Notes: a model not told the origin generated them from the letters alone. A stretch of 64,000 nt of DNA from Elusimicrobiota bacterium (GCA_016788905.1 JAEURZ010000002.1:1-64000); one strand, 5' to 3'; counted from the stretch's first letter, positions 8,454 to 18,480 are shown. Numbers and translations: made by a program.

Positions 8454-9428
8454 TCAACGTAATTGCACCACACGTTGCCCTTTCTCCACGCGCCCCACTT
8501 CATAGCACGGGGAAAGAAACTTTTTGACCGCGGCGGCTTTTTCTCGAGAAACGGCCAACACCAGACCGAGCCCCATATTGAAGGTGCGGTACATCTCCGC
8601 GTCTGCCACATCGCCCCGCCGACGAATTTCGTTAAACACAGGCAGCAGCGGCCAGGTGGCCAAATGGAGAACGGCGTTGCAGTTTCTGGGGAGGAACCTA
8701 GGAATATTTTCCACCAAGCCACCGCCCGTAATGTGGGCGATACCCTTGATCGCTCCGGGAAACTTCTTTAAGGCGGCCAGGGTCGGCTTGACATAAATTT
8801 TTGTGGGGGCCAGCAAAGCGGACTTCCATTTCTTCAAGTCGCCCCCACGAAAGAGAGCCCGCACCAACGAATACCCATTGGAGTGGACCCCCGAACTGGG
8901 AAGCCCAAGAAGAACGTCACCCGGTTTTATTTTATCGTTTCGGACGCGGTGAGCCCCATCAACAACCCCAACGGAAAAACCAGCCAAATCGTATTCACCC
9001 GGTTTATAAAACCCCGGCATTTCTGCCGTTTCCCCACCGATCAGGGAACAACCGGCTTGCTCGCACCCAACGATCATCCCTTGGATCACCCGTTCCGCCA
9101 CGTTCACGTCCAAATGCCCTGTGGCAAAATAATCCAAAAAGAAGAGCGGCCGCGCCCCCGTGCAAATGAGGTCGTTCACGTTCATAGCGACCAGGTCAAT
9201 CCCGATCGTGTCATGCCCCCCCAGTTCCTGGGCAATCTTAAGTTTCGTGCCCACCCCGTCCGTACAACCCACCAAGTAGGGTTTCTTCATCCCCGAAGGA
9301 AACGGAAAGAGGCCCGCGAAATCCCCAATGCCGGGCAACCGTTTCTTGATCCGGTCAACGAGGGCGTCCCCCGCTGAAATATCAACTCCTGCTTTTTTGT
9401 AGGTCCAACTTTTTTTCTTGGCCATCAT
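8454..9428 (-). CDS. purM: Phosphoribosylformylglycinamidine cyclo-ligase (AIR synthetase)
   Basis: PurM closes the imidazole ring using ATP to make AIR. The 324-residue protein is slightly short of the usual 340-350. It carries [12 protein letters not shown] and [17 protein letters not shown] near the N-terminus, [11 protein letters not shown] in the middle and [13 protein letters not shown] in the C-terminal domain, all family signatures. Two tandem ATG codons (9428 and 9425) are possible starts; the second has better spacing to AGGAGA, and the first overlaps the pyrE stop by ATGA. Confidence 0.97.
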   Translation of the reverse strand: MMAKKKSWTYKKAGVDISAGDALVDRIKKRLPGIGDFAGLFPFPSGMKKPYLVGCTDGVGTKLKIAQELGGHDTIGIDLVAMNVNDLICTGARPLFFLDYFATGHLDVNVAERVIQGMIVGCEQAGCSLIGGETAEMPGFYKPGEYDLAGFSVGVVDGAHRVRNDKIKPGDVLLGLPSSGVHSNGYSLVRALFRGGDLKKWKSALLAPTKIYVKPTLAALKKFPGAIKGIAHITGGGLVENIPRFLPRNCNAVLHLATWPLLPVFNEIRRRGDVADAEMYRTFNMGLGLVLAVSREKAAAVKKFLSPCYEVGRVEKGQRVVQLR

Positions 9429-9970
9429 TTGTCTCCTGCCCGCAGTTGAGTGGCTGTGAAAAGAGGTTTCAAGGTTAACCCGTCTTTGTTTAAATTTTCA
9501 GATCCCCCGGATTCCCGATCAATCACACAAAGCACCGTATGGATTCGGGCCCCTTGGTCGCGCAACGCCCGAACCCCATCCGTAACAGCGCCGCCGGATG
9601 TCACCACATCTTCAATCACGAGAACATTTCGCCCCTTAAAAGTTGGCCCTTCGGCCACTTTACACGTGCCATAGTCTTTGGCCTTCTTCCGAACAAAAAT
9701 CACCGGCAAACCGGTTTCAAGGGAAAGGGCCGTGGCCACCGGGATGCCCCCCATTTCCAGCCCCGCAAGAATTTCTGTTCCCGTTGGGATGAGCGGCCGA
9801 AGCTCCCGCGCAATTTCTTTTAAGAGGTCCGGCCGAGACTCAAAAAGGTATTTATCAAAATATTCGGAAGACACCTTCCCGCTCCGGAGACGAAAAGTTC
9901 CTTTCAAATTGCACACAGAATAAACACGTGCCGCTAGGGCAGTCCGGTCCATGGTTTTCTCAGGAAGCAT
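9425..9970 (-). CDS. pyrE: Orotate phosphoribosyltransferase
   Basis: PyrE joins orotate to PRPP to give orotidine monophosphate. The 181-residue product has the type I phosphoribosyltransferase fold with the PRPP-binding loop [14 protein letters not shown], and the flexible loop [16 protein letters not shown] that closes over the active site. The annotated ATG at 9970 overlaps the pyrF stop by 11 bases; a second ATG at 9952 is an alternative. It sits between pyrF and purM. Confidence 0.96.
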   Translation of the reverse strand: MLPEKTMDRTALAARVYSVCNLKGTFRLRSGKVSSEYFDKYLFESRPDLLKEIARELRPLIPTGTEILAGLEMGGIPVATALSLETGLPVIFVRKKAKDYGTCKVAEGPTFKGRNVLVIEDVVTSGGAVTDGVRALRDQGARIHTVLCVIDRESGGSENLNKDGLTLKPLFTATQLRAGDK

Positions 9971-10646
9971 GACCCTTTCCCCTCCATTTTAGGATTTCCC
10001 GAGCCGTTCGGGCCGGATCGGATGCCTCCAAAATACTTCGCCCCACAACCAAATGGGTCGCCCCCGCCCCCCAAGCGTCCTGGGGTGTGGCCGTACGCTT
10101 TTGATCTCCCCCCACGTGACCCCCAAACTGAATTCCCGGCGTAATCAGAGGCAGCCGTATTCCCGCTCGCCGAAGAGTGGCCACCTCACGGGGAGAACAC
10201 ACCAACCCGTCCAAACCCACGGATTGGGCCAACCGGGCCAAACGAAGGACTTGAGCCAAGGGCGTCGCCCGAACACCCACCTCCCGCAAATCTTCTGCGC
10301 CCAAACTGGTTAACACCGTCACCCCCCAAACCAACGGTTTGGGGCGGGCGCGAACCGCCGCGATCATCACCGCACGCCCCGCCCCCGTATGGATCGTTAC
10401 CGCCGTCACTCCCCGTCGACCAGCCGCTTCCACCGAGCGCTGAACCTGGGAGGGGATATCCAACCATTTGCAATCCAGAAAGATCTTCTTTTTTCGGGCC
10501 CGCAGCCAGGGGATTAAACCCGCATCTTCCAATGTGGCGGAAGGGGGCACCTTGTAGAAATCCACAACAGATCCCAGCTGGCGCACCAAAAGACGGGCCG
10601 CTTTCCCCGCCACATCCAACGCCACGATAAGCTCTTTCTTTTTCAT
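9960..10646 (-). CDS. pyrF: Orotidine 5'-phosphate decarboxylase
   Basis: PyrF removes CO2 from OMP to give UMP. The 228-residue TIM-barrel enzyme starts with ELIVALDV and has the catalytic D58-x-K60-x-x-D63 in LDCKWLDIP, then VTVLTSLG, and the phosphate-binding end TPGIQFGG with HLVVGRSI. It belongs to the group I bacterial type. Start and pyrD stop overlap by ATGA (10643-10646). Confidence 0.96.
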   Translation of the reverse strand: MKKKELIVALDVAGKAARLLVRQLGSVVDFYKVPPSATLEDAGLIPWLRARKKKIFLDCKWLDIPSQVQRSVEAAGRRGVTAVTIHTGAGRAVMIAAVRARPKPLVWGVTVLTSLGAEDLREVGVRATPLAQVLRLARLAQSVGLDGLVCSPREVATLRRAGIRLPLITPGIQFGGHVGGDQKRTATPQDAWGAGATHLVVGRSILEASDPARTAREILKWRGKGHAS

Positions 10647-11743
10647 AGGGCCTTTCCCACCGCTCCTTGTACCGATTCAAAACCACTCCGTGCCGTGAGG
10701 CGGGGGAGACGGCGCGCCACCTCTTTGGGGGCCACGGGCCCACCATAGACAAACCCCGTGTAAAGTTCCACTAACGACGCTCCCGCCAAGATTTTTTCTA
10801 AAGCATCTTCCGCCCGAAAAACCCCCCCCACCCCAATCAAAATGAGCCGGCCCCGGGACGCCTGGGCTATTTTCCGCAACACCTCCGTTGAGGAATTCCG
10901 CAGAGGCGCCCCGCTCAGCCCGCCCTCCTTGGGTGCCCCAGGAGGCAGACCCGTTCGATCCCGTGTGGTGTTTGTGGCCACCAATCCGTCAAAACCCGAC
11001 GCCACAACGGTCTCCACGATGGCCGCGTAATCCGACTCGTCCGGGGAAACTTTGACAAAAAGGAGCGGTCGTTTCTTTTTTCTTACCCCACACAACCCGT
11101 CGGTCCGTTGCCGCAGTGATCGCAAGAGAGGTCCCAACACTTCCACCGATTGAAGAGAACGCAAGCCCGGCGTGTTGGGAGAACTCACGTTTACTATAAA
11201 AAAATCTCCGAAATCGAAAAGGCGATCCAAACAAAACTGGTAATCCTCGCTGGCTCGTTCCAACGGCGTGTCTTTGTTCTTTCCGATATTGATACCGAGG
11301 GGGATACTCCCCCTTGGAAAATGTTCCAAGCGACGGGCCATCGCCTCAACCCCCGCGTTGTTGAACCCCAATCGATTCACCAAGGCCCGCTGATGGGGAA
11401 ACCGAAACAAACGGGGCCTGGGGTTTCCGGATTGAGGGCGCGGGGTCACGGTTCCCACCTCGATAAAACCGAACCCCAGAGCCACTAAGGACGGGAGAAC
11501 CTCCGCGTCTTTATCGAAACCCGCGGCCAATCCCACGGGGTTTGAAAACCGAACCGCTTCCGCCCCCGTCCCAATCACCACCGCCCCACGGGGATCCGAA
11601 ATTTTAAAGAAGGGTCCCCACCAGCGGGCCCAGGGGGCGGCCACTTTGAGCAAGGCCAAAACCAGCGAGTGGGCGATCTCCGGGGGAAATAGAAAAAAAA
11701 AGGGGCGAACGAACCCGCGGTAAAATAAAGCGATCAAGAACAC
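10643..11743 (-). CDS. pyrD: Dihydroorotate dehydrogenase (quinone), class 2
   Basis: This FMN enzyme oxidises dihydroorotate to orotate and passes electrons to membrane quinone. The 366-residue length and the hydrophobic amphipathic N-terminus (about 1-45) are the class 2 marks, placing it at the inner membrane. FSNPVGLAAGFDKD, the serine of VNVSSPNTPGLR, LFVKVSPDE and GLVATNTT are conserved active-site blocks, with LIGVGGVF binding the FMN phosphate. The start is a GTG immediately after the pyrC TAA. It links the pyrimidine pathway to the respiratory chain, whose ATP synthase is also in this window. Confidence 0.96.
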   Translation of the reverse strand: MFLIALFYRGFVRPFFFLFPPEIAHSLVLALLKVAAPWARWWGPFFKISDPRGAVVIGTGAEAVRFSNPVGLAAGFDKDAEVLPSLVALGFGFIEVGTVTPRPQSGNPRPRLFRFPHQRALVNRLGFNNAGVEAMARRLEHFPRGSIPLGINIGKNKDTPLERASEDYQFCLDRLFDFGDFFIVNVSSPNTPGLRSLQSVEVLGPLLRSLRQRTDGLCGVRKKKRPLLFVKVSPDESDYAAIVETVVASGFDGLVATNTTRDRTGLPPGAPKEGGLSGAPLRNSSTEVLRKIAQASRGRLILIGVGGVFRAEDALEKILAGASLVELYTGFVYGGPVAPKEVARRLPRLTARSGFESVQGAVGKAL

Positions 11744-13063
11744 TTAGGACGCGGTGGCGGCGCGAAGCGCTTCACGACGGAGGACCACACGGCCCTCCAC
11801 CATCACCAAGTGAGGAAACCCGCGCAACGTCCATCCCAAAAAAGGCGAGTTTTGACTTCGCGAGCTGAACCCTGTGATCGTACGTTCTTCCATGGGGTTA
11901 ATAATGACAATATCCGCCAGCGCCCCCTCCGCCAGGTCCCCCACCGGAAGGCTGAGGACTTTGGCTGGGTTCGTGGCCAACCGCCGAATGGCTTCCATCC
12001 AAGAGAGGTGTCCCGGTTCAATGAGCTGGGTCACGGTCAATGGAAGAAGTGTTTCCAGCCCAATGATACCGAACGGAGCGGCCGAAAATTCTTGTTCTTT
12101 TGAAGCCCGGGTGTGGGGCGCGTGATCCGAAGCGATGGCGTCAATGGTCCCATCAACCAATCCTTCAATCAAAGCGTGGCGGTCGTCCTCGGTGCGAAGA
12201 GGGGGGTTCATTTTCCCATGGGTGCCACAGCGGACGACCGCTTCTTCCGTCAACGTAAAGTGGTGCGGCGTGCAGTCAGCGGTGACGCGAAGTCCCTTTT
12301 TTTTCGCCTGACGAACGAGGCCCACCGTTTCGCGGGTGGAGATGTGCGTCAAATGAAGATGGGCCCCCGTGAGGCCCGCCAAAGCGATATTGCGCGCGGC
12401 GGCGATGGACTCCGACTGACGGGGAATTCCCCGATAGCCCAACCGCGTGGCGAGTGCGCCCTCGTTCATGACCCCATCGGCCATCAGTGATTTGTCTTCC
12501 GCGTGTTCGATCACGGTGATATCAAACATTCGGGCGTATTCGAGAGCCCGACGAAGGACCTGCGCGTCAGGGACAGAATTCCCATCATCGGTGACCGCCA
12601 CCGCCCCGGCAGCCGCCATCCCCCCGATCTCCGCCAATTTTTCACCAGCCCGACCCAGCGTGATGGAACCCGACGGCCACACACGCACGTGTGCCGTTTC
12701 CGCGGCCCGTCGAAGCACAAAACGAATGCCCGTCCCGCTATCGATGGGGGGCTGGGTGTTGGGCATCGCCACGACACTGGTGACCCCTCCCGACGCCGCC
12801 GCCAGAGTTCCCGATTCAATGGTTTCGGCGCCTTCATTTCCTGGTTCACGCAAGTGGACATGAATATCCACCAAACCCGGGGCCACAATCATCCCTGCGG
12901 CGTCTAAAACCTGGGCACCAACGGGTGCTGAGAGCGATTTGTCGATCCGGGCCACTTTCCCGTTTTCCACCAGGAGGTCAAACACACCGTCCCGGTTGTG
13001 GGCCGGATCCACCACACGCCCTCCCTTGATGAGGAATGGAGCCGGAGAAGACGTTGGATTCAT
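11744..13063 (-). CDS. pyrC: Dihydroorotase, class I
   Basis: This zinc amidohydrolase cyclises carbamoyl aspartate to dihydroorotate. The 439-residue length and the motif DIHVHLREPG mark the class I type, which often pairs with aspartate carbamoyltransferase. Further metal and substrate positions are AVTDDG, IEHAEDKSL, HLTHISTRE and AIASDHAPH. Its first codon overlaps the pyrB stop as ATGA. An N-terminal composite beta domain (about 1-55) is present, so the protein looks complete and active. Confidence 0.96.
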   Translation of the reverse strand: MNPTSSPAPFLIKGGRVVDPAHNRDGVFDLLVENGKVARIDKSLSAPVGAQVLDAAGMIVAPGLVDIHVHLREPGNEGAETIESGTLAAASGGVTSVVAMPNTQPPIDSGTGIRFVLRRAAETAHVRVWPSGSITLGRAGEKLAEIGGMAAAGAVAVTDDGNSVPDAQVLRRALEYARMFDITVIEHAEDKSLMADGVMNEGALATRLGYRGIPRQSESIAAARNIALAGLTGAHLHLTHISTRETVGLVRQAKKKGLRVTADCTPHHFTLTEEAVVRCGTHGKMNPPLRTEDDRHALIEGLVDGTIDAIASDHAPHTRASKEQEFSAAPFGIIGLETLLPLTVTQLIEPGHLSWMEAIRRLATNPAKVLSLPVGDLAEGALADIVIINPMEERTITGFSSRSQNSPFLGWTLRGFPHLVMVEGRVVLRREALRAATAS

Positions 13064-14049
13064 GAGAGCACCTTGAATGTGGTTTGCACGGATTTGGTTG
13101 TCTGTTTTTCCTCGGGAGGAACAGCCGGCAGTCCTTCTGGACCGGAAAAAAGGTGGAGGACCGCCATGCGGACCGCAATGCCGTTGGTCACCTGATCCAA
13201 TATTTGAGACCGCGGCCCGTCCGCCACTTCGGATGAAATTTCAAGACCTCGGTTCATGGGGCCCGGATGCAAAACCAAACAGTCCGGTTTCGCTCCACGC
13301 AGACGTTCGTTCGTCAACCCAAAAAGTTCGGTGTATTCTCTGACTGTAGGGAAATAGTCTCCCTGTTGACGTTCCCGTTGCAGCCGGAGAACATTGATGA
13401 CATCGGCCCCTTCGATCGCTTCAGCTAAATCAGTTGATACCGACACCCCAGAACCAAAGATCTCCGGAAGACCCGGAGGAATCAATGTCGCCGGTCCACA
13501 AACAGTCACGTGAGCCCCCAGTTTCGTTAACCCCCACAAATTGGACCGGGCCACCCGTGAATGAAGGATATCCCCAACGATGACGACTTTTAATCCCTGG
13601 ATTTTTCTTTTCTTCTCGAGAACAGTAAAGATGTCCAAAAGCCCCTGAGTGGGATGTTCATGGGACCCATCTCCGGCGTTGATCACGTGGGCTTTCACCG
13701 CCTTCGCAATTAATTCCGGCGCGCCCGACGCCCCATGACGAACCACAATAAAATCCACTTTCATTGCCTCGAACGTTTTAGCCGTGTCCAAAAGAGACTC
13801 GCCTTTGGTCACCGAGCTGGTGGAGGTGGTGAAAGACAAGGTATCAGCGGAAAGTCGTTTTGCCGCCAATTCAAAGGAACTCCGGGTTCGGGTCGACGCT
13901 TCAAAAAACAAAAGCGCGACGGTTCGGCCGCGAAGAGCGGGAACTTTTTTAATCGACCGAGTGAATAAGCTTTTCATGGGCCGCGCCACATCCAAGATGT
14001 ACCCAATTTGTTCAGCGGAAAGTTGCTCTAACCCTAGAAGATCTTTCAT
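13060..14049 (-). CDS. pyrB: Aspartate carbamoyltransferase catalytic chain
   Basis: PyrB commits carbamoyl phosphate and aspartate to pyrimidine synthesis. The carbamoyl-phosphate loop FFEASTRTRSSFE, the HEHPTQGLLDIF block and VLHPGPMNRG are all present. I chose the ATG at 14049 because it overlaps the pyrR stop by ATGA; the frame is open 13 codons further upstream, inside pyrR. The product is 329 residues, slightly longer than usual because of a polar tail after HLFSG. No regulatory pyrI chain is seen, consistent with control by PyrR. Confidence 0.96.
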   Translation of the reverse strand: MKDLLGLEQLSAEQIGYILDVARPMKSLFTRSIKKVPALRGRTVALLFFEASTRTRSSFELAAKRLSADTLSFTTSTSSVTKGESLLDTAKTFEAMKVDFIVVRHGASGAPELIAKAVKAHVINAGDGSHEHPTQGLLDIFTVLEKKRKIQGLKVVIVGDILHSRVARSNLWGLTKLGAHVTVCGPATLIPPGLPEIFGSGVSVSTDLAEAIEGADVINVLRLQRERQQGDYFPTVREYTELFGLTNERLRGAKPDCLVLHPGPMNRGLEISSEVADGPRSQILDQVTNGIAVRMAVLHLFSGPEGLPAVPPEEKQTTKSVQTTFKVLS

Positions 14050-14606
14050 CGCTTTAGGCCTTTCCGCTCGCCCGGCGGAGACAACCAAATGGCGTCCTCT
14101 CCATCGATTTCGGTCAGGTGGACATCCACCCGCTCCTCCCGGTTTGTGGGAATCGTCTTCCCGACAAAATCGGCTTGAATCGGTAGCTCCCGATGACCGC
14201 GATCCGCAAGGACCACCAAATACACCCGCGCCGGTCGTCCGAAATCCATGAGCTCATCCAACGCGCACCGAATGGTGCGACCCGAAAAAAGAACGTCGTC
14301 CACCAGAAAAACGATTTTACCGGTAACATCAAAGGGCAGGTTGGTTTCTTGAACGACGGGATGCAGGGACGCTTCACCCGAATCGTCTCGATAAAAGGTG
14401 ATGTCCAAACTTCCTACGGGAAGGGAAGGAACACCTTTTTGCTCTAATACCGCCGCGAGCCGATGAGCCAGAGGAACGCCACGACGTTGAATACCCACCA
14501 CAACCCATTGGTTCTGCGGTGGGGGCACTTGGGACAAAAGGGACTGGGCGAGATGTTCCAGTGAATCCCGAACGTCCATTTCGTTATGGAGGCGTTTAGC
14601 GGTCAT
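14046..14606 (-). CDS. pyrR: PyrR, pyrimidine operon regulator / uracil phosphoribosyltransferase
   Basis: PyrR binds pyr mRNA in response to UMP and in many bacteria also makes UMP from uracil. The 186-residue protein has the PRPP motif FLVDDVLFSGRTIR, the N-terminal VVVGIQRRGVPLA, and the SLDITFYRDD block. The start ATG at 14606 follows GGAGG at good spacing. As first gene of the pyr-pur run it probably controls the operon. The short leader (14607-14690) shows a GC-rich inverted repeat, GCGCGGTCGCGC, but I cannot identify a full attenuator. Confidence 0.95.
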   Translation of the reverse strand: MTAKRLHNEMDVRDSLEHLAQSLLSQVPPPQNQWVVVGIQRRGVPLAHRLAAVLEQKGVPSLPVGSLDITFYRDDSGEASLHPVVQETNLPFDVTGKIVFLVDDVLFSGRTIRCALDELMDFGRPARVYLVVLADRGHRELPIQADFVGKTIPTNREERVDVHLTEIDGEDAIWLSPPGERKGLKR

Positions 14607-14690
14607 TGGCGTGCCTCCATTATCCAATTTTTTTCCGAAGGCCGATAGCGGAGGGTGTCCTGAGCGCGACCGCGCGAGGGGGGAGGGGGA

Positions 14691-16535
14691 CTAAGAACGA
14701 GAAACGACGTTCGGAGAGGACCAAAACCGAACAGGGAGGGCACCCAACGCCATCAGGATAAATTGGGAAACAGAAAACACGACAATCCACGGAAAGGCTT
14801 TGTCCATGAACCCGTAGGAGTGGAGGCCGATCCCCAACATATTCACACCGAACCAGGAGAGGGCCGTAATCACATTACCGAAGATGGATAAGACCATCAA
14901 ACCGCGTCGTCCCACGATTTTCCCCCACCACGCGTGAAGAATTAAGGCGTTCCACAAAACAATCATGAGGGCTCCGTTTTCTTTGGGGTCCCAACCCCAA
15001 AACCGGCCCCAGCTTTGGTCCGCCCAAATGCCCCCCAAGACGGTTCCAATGAAACTAAAGAATGTGCTGAAACAAACAATCCCGTAAACCATCCGGGTTA
15101 TATTTTCGGCCGATTCTTCTGTAAAATGTTTGGTAAAAAGACCGCGGACAATGAACCCAATCGCCAACGCGCCCGAAAGAAAAGTGGAACTGTAACCGAC
15201 CGTCACCGTCACCACATGGGTGGCCAGCCAAAAGTTGGAATCCAACACCGCGCGCATCATCTCCATGGTGTCCCCTTGCGCGGAGAGGTGAAGGGCAATG
15301 ATCTGTGTCAAAAATCCAATCGCGGCGGCCCCCAGGGCCCCAATTCCATTTTTAAACATTCGTTCCAAAAGGATGCCAAGAAACACCGCTCCCCACCCAA
15401 CGAAAATCGCGGAGGAGTAGAGGTTCGTCACGGGGGGTCGCCCTTGTAAAATCATTCGTGCCAAAAGACCCCCGGTGTGAAGGATGAACGCGAGAACAAG
15501 AATCCCCGACCCCGCCTGCCGGAACGCGGTGGGCCAACGAAGGAACGAACCGAAAACCAACAGGCAAACGACCACATACAGCACGAGGCTTTTGTAAAAG
15601 GGGTCATACTCGTTGAACATTCGTTCGCGATGGGCGTGGATCAAAGCGCGGGGAGCGGTCTTTTCCAACCAAGCTCGATATTCTAAAACGGTTGCGAGAA
15701 AAACCTCCGTGTCTTCCGCGCGATAGGCGTCTCCCAGACGGGACAACGCTTTGACCCCAGGGTGAAGAACAGGGCGATCGGTCCAATCCAACAACGCCTG
15801 ACCATAACTCACCCAGGTGATCTCTGACTCCGGAGGGACGGGCAAGGGCATGAATTCGGCCCGTTCGGCAAGAGCGTGATAGCGTTCATGGAACGCCCGA
15901 ATCACTTGGGTCGCTTCGGGTGCTTCTTTTAATTTTTTGGGATCGTCTCGATCGGCAAGAGCCGTTTCATAAGCGAGGACTTCTTGGGTTTGCTTGGAAA
16001 CGCCGGGCAAGGCGGCGTCAGGATCGGCCAACTGAAGAGAGTTTTGCAGGCGCCAGTAAAGGATCACTTTCCCCCACAACCGGAGGACGGCCCCTTGATA
16101 CCGGGACCGACGTTCCGGACGGACCTCTTCGGCCCGACCCGCCTGTTTTTGGAGTTCACCCAAGTGCGGTTGAAGGTCCAGGAAACTGTAGCGGCGTTGA
16201 GCGCTCTGCTGAATACCAAAGAGGCCGAGAACGTCGGGGTCGTCAATTTCAAAAACGGGGATGACGTCCGCCAAGGAGGGACGGAACACCATGTCCATAA
16301 GCCAACCTGTGGCCGTGATCCGTCGCTCATTCAGATGAACCGTTTGTTTTCCGGAAAGGACCAGCAACCCATTACGGGCAATGGAATCCAACGGTTTAAC
16401 CCGACCTCCCGCCAATGCCGGAAGGTCTCCGAATAGCCGTTCCGAGGATCCCGAAGATCCACCGACCGCCACCAGCGCGTAGGCTAAAAAGACTCCCACC
16501 AAAGCCACGAAAAGGGAAACGAAACGAGTTTTCAT
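14691..16535 (-). CDS. ccsA: CcsA-type cytochrome c maturation protein
   Basis: CcsA presents haem to apocytochrome c on the outer face of the inner membrane, together with ResB. The 614-residue protein has one N-terminal membrane helix, a large soluble region (about 40-315), and a C-terminal block of about eight membrane helices. The haem-handling tryptophan-rich WWD motif is visible in SWGRFWGWDPKENGALM, and histidines flank it (for example in HGSYG-like GLHSYGF). The start ATG overlaps the resB stop by ATGA. The long soluble insertion before the CcsA core matches the fused or extended forms known in several phyla. Confidence 0.93.
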   Translation of the reverse strand: MKTRFVSLFVALVGVFLAYALVAVGGSSGSSERLFGDLPALAGGRVKPLDSIARNGLLVLSGKQTVHLNERRITATGWLMDMVFRPSLADVIPVFEIDDPDVLGLFGIQQSAQRRYSFLDLQPHLGELQKQAGRAEEVRPERRSRYQGAVLRLWGKVILYWRLQNSLQLADPDAALPGVSKQTQEVLAYETALADRDDPKKLKEAPEATQVIRAFHERYHALAERAEFMPLPVPPESEITWVSYGQALLDWTDRPVLHPGVKALSRLGDAYRAEDTEVFLATVLEYRAWLEKTAPRALIHAHRERMFNEYDPFYKSLVLYVVVCLLVFGSFLRWPTAFRQAGSGILVLAFILHTGGLLARMILQGRPPVTNLYSSAIFVGWGAVFLGILLERMFKNGIGALGAAAIGFLTQIIALHLSAQGDTMEMMRAVLDSNFWLATHVVTVTVGYSSTFLSGALAIGFIVRGLFTKHFTEESAENITRMVYGIVCFSTFFSFIGTVLGGIWADQSWGRFWGWDPKENGALMIVLWNALILHAWWGKIVGRRGLMVLSIFGNVITALSWFGVNMLGIGLHSYGFMDKAFPWIVVFSVSQFILMALGALPVRFWSSPNVVSRS

Positions 16536-17704
16536 GTTTTCTTCCTTCGAAATCGAAGGAGACCACCCAAAAATTGCCACCCCAATCCCAGAGAAACCAA
16601 CACACACGCCACATAGGGTGTCAACCAGATGGGATTGTCAACGACTTGCAAGACCGAGAGTTGGTCTCCCTTCCCGAAACTGGCCTGATAAAAGGTAAGT
16701 CCTCTATAACGGAGGGGATGATTCATGTAGATGAGAACGTCCCGATCTTCTCCCCGTTCAACGTCTTTCAGATGAAGGAGGCTGGCAAAATTCTTCGGGA
16801 TTTCCGTCCCCGGATAGCGGTCATGAGTGAAGTGCTTAAGATGCAACGTGAAGGGATAATAGGTGCGCTCCAAACGCATTTCCAACCGGTAGGTTTTTCC
16901 GTCAAACACAAAAGTTTGTGGCGCACCGATCCCCATGGAAACGAGCCAGACCCCCAAACTTTTCTCTCCCCCGTGGATCTCAACAAAAGCGGATACGTTG
17001 TCCATGAATTCGTCGGAGGTGACACGGGGGGCCTCCACCACGTTGATCCCCACCCCCACGCCCAGGGTGGCCAATGTTTTTCCCCCACGGCCCAAAACAG
17101 CGTTCGGGAAAAATTGTTTTACTTCAATGACGAAGGGGAGGTCTGGGTGTTGAATTCTCTTTTGGGATTTTAACAGGGCGGCGGGAATGGCGCGAACCAC
17201 ATCGCCGGTCGACGCGGACGTGTCGATCACCGCCAGTTCCGCGTCTCGGTAACTTTCGGAATAAGAGGCGGTTTGGCCCACCTCAATGGCCATCTGGCTT
17301 TCCCGCGCCATCATTTGGGTAAGCCCCTGCCCCAAAACCAAAACAAATAGACCCACGTGGGTCAACAACAACCCCACCCGTCGCCATTCCCAGAGAACCC
17401 GTGCCGTGTGGGAAGCAACCAAATTAAGAAGCCAGAGGAGCCCCAGGGTGTATCCCCCAGGAAAAACCGGGAGGAGCCCCCCTCCATTGAATTCATAAAA
17501 AATAAACCAACTGGAAAAATATTTCTTTTGAGCCAACCATGTGCCCAATTGCACTTGATGAATCGTGCCAAAAAAAATTAACACCATCATCAGACCTAAA
17601 ATTGCTACCGTCAGCTCGATAGAACCCAACAGTCCCCATCCTTGACGAAACCAGAGTGAGAAGGGGGAAAAAGAGTTCGAGCGCGGAGCGGAGGGGCTTG
17701 GCAC
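16532..17704 (-). CDS. resB: ResB-like cytochrome c maturation protein
   Basis: ResB is the partner of CcsA in system II. The 390-residue product has three early membrane segments (about 25-48, 84-100 and 108-130), a large extracytoplasmic region (about 130-350), and a final membrane helix (about 358-380). The family blocks SIELTVAILGLMM, SWWFIFYEF-like FSSWFIFYEFNGG and HPLRYRGLTFYQASF are clear. It starts with GTG six bases after AGGAGG. No c-type cytochrome gene is in the window. It lies downstream of the atp cluster with all genes in the same direction. Confidence 0.92.
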   Translation of the reverse strand: MPSPSAPRSNSFSPFSLWFRQGWGLLGSIELTVAILGLMMVLIFFGTIHQVQLGTWLAQKKYFSSWFIFYEFNGGGLLPVFPGGYTLGLLWLLNLVASHTARVLWEWRRVGLLLTHVGLFVLVLGQGLTQMMARESQMAIEVGQTASYSESYRDAELAVIDTSASTGDVVRAIPAALLKSQKRIQHPDLPFVIEVKQFFPNAVLGRGGKTLATLGVGVGINVVEAPRVTSDEFMDNVSAFVEIHGGEKSLGVWLVSMGIGAPQTFVFDGKTYRLEMRLERTYYPFTLHLKHFTHDRYPGTEIPKNFASLLHLKDVERGEDRDVLIYMNHPLRYRGLTFYQASFGKGDQLSVLQVVDNPIWLTPYVACVLVSLGLGWQFLGGLLRFRRKKT

Positions 17705-17745
17705 CTAATCCCTCCTAAAAGGAAAAATGGAAACAACCACCTGAG

Positions 17746-18480
17746 TCAAAAGCCTTTTACGCTTTGTAAAAAATTAAAGAAATCAACTTCGGCAGATTGA
17801 ACAACAGTATCCTCTCCTGTTAATTTAAAGAACCAAGATTTTCCACGGGAAATCCTCACGGCCGTCAGCAAACGTTTCTTAAATTTTCCATCGATCAAAG
17901 GATCGTCGCTCACAAAATTAAACACGGAAAATGATGTTCCCACCAATTGATTTTTTTTTGAATGGGCGGCCATTTCACTCTCCGTCAAACCCGACAACCC
18001 AATCTGCCCTCGCCATCGGTTCACGTTAGAGAGAAGCCCTCCCGCGTCGCCTTCAAGAACCGTAACAGAAAGTTCCCCCATCAGACCCCCCGGCCCCGGA
18101 ACAAAAAAGGTCGCGTATCGGAACCCGGAACCGGGTTTCTCGATCCACCCCGCCGGGACCACCCACGTCACCTCCCCGGTCGGAGCAGAAGGTGGGGTCA
18201 GACCCTGGGCGACCGCGTTTTCCATCGTCATCTCCCCAATAGCACCAAGGGGGGGATGTCCCGGAGGAAGGCCTCCTGAAAGAGGCGGATGCCCCTCAGG
18301 TAACGAATGGGAATCCAGCGGAGGAGGATTGTCCAGCAGAAGGGGAGCACCGGATCCAGACTCTCCTGACGAGCCAACCGCAACGTCCGCCTCTTTAGGA
18401 ACAGAATAGGATTGCATCTCCTGCTGTCGGCAAGCCGTGATTAAAGACAGAAACATGACAAAACCAATCAACTTTCTCAC
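17746..18480 (-). CDS. Predicted lipoprotein of unknown function
   Basis: The start is read as GTG at 18480, giving a signal peptide (RKLIGFVMFLSLITAC) with lipobox LITAC. A longer upstream frame would overlap the receiver gene. After a polar, proline-rich segment with two HPPL repeats, the C-terminal 140 residues (from about TGEVTWVVPAGW) form a compact domain with GELSVTVLEGDAGG and NVNRWRGQIGL, a pattern seen in uncharacterised proteins of other diderm phyla. Function is unknown. It has no clear ribosome site, so the start is tentative. Confidence 0.7.
   Translation of the reverse strand: MRKLIGFVMFLSLITACRQQEMQSYSVPKEADVAVGSSGESGSGAPLLLDNPPPLDSHSLPEGHPPLSGGLPPGHPPLGAIGEMTMENAVAQGLTPPSAPTGEVTWVVPAGWIEKPGSGFRYATFFVPGPGGLMGELSVTVLEGDAGGLLSNVNRWRGQIGLSGLTESEMAAHSKKNQLVGTSFSVFNFVSDDPLIDGKFKKRLLTAVRISRGKSWFFKLTGEDTVVQSAEVDFFNFLQSVKGF

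Noticed and set aside
14607-14690. PyrR-controlled attenuator or riboswitch before pyrR
   Set aside because: Only a short GC-rich inverted repeat is visible; no anti-terminator/terminator pair can be drawn.
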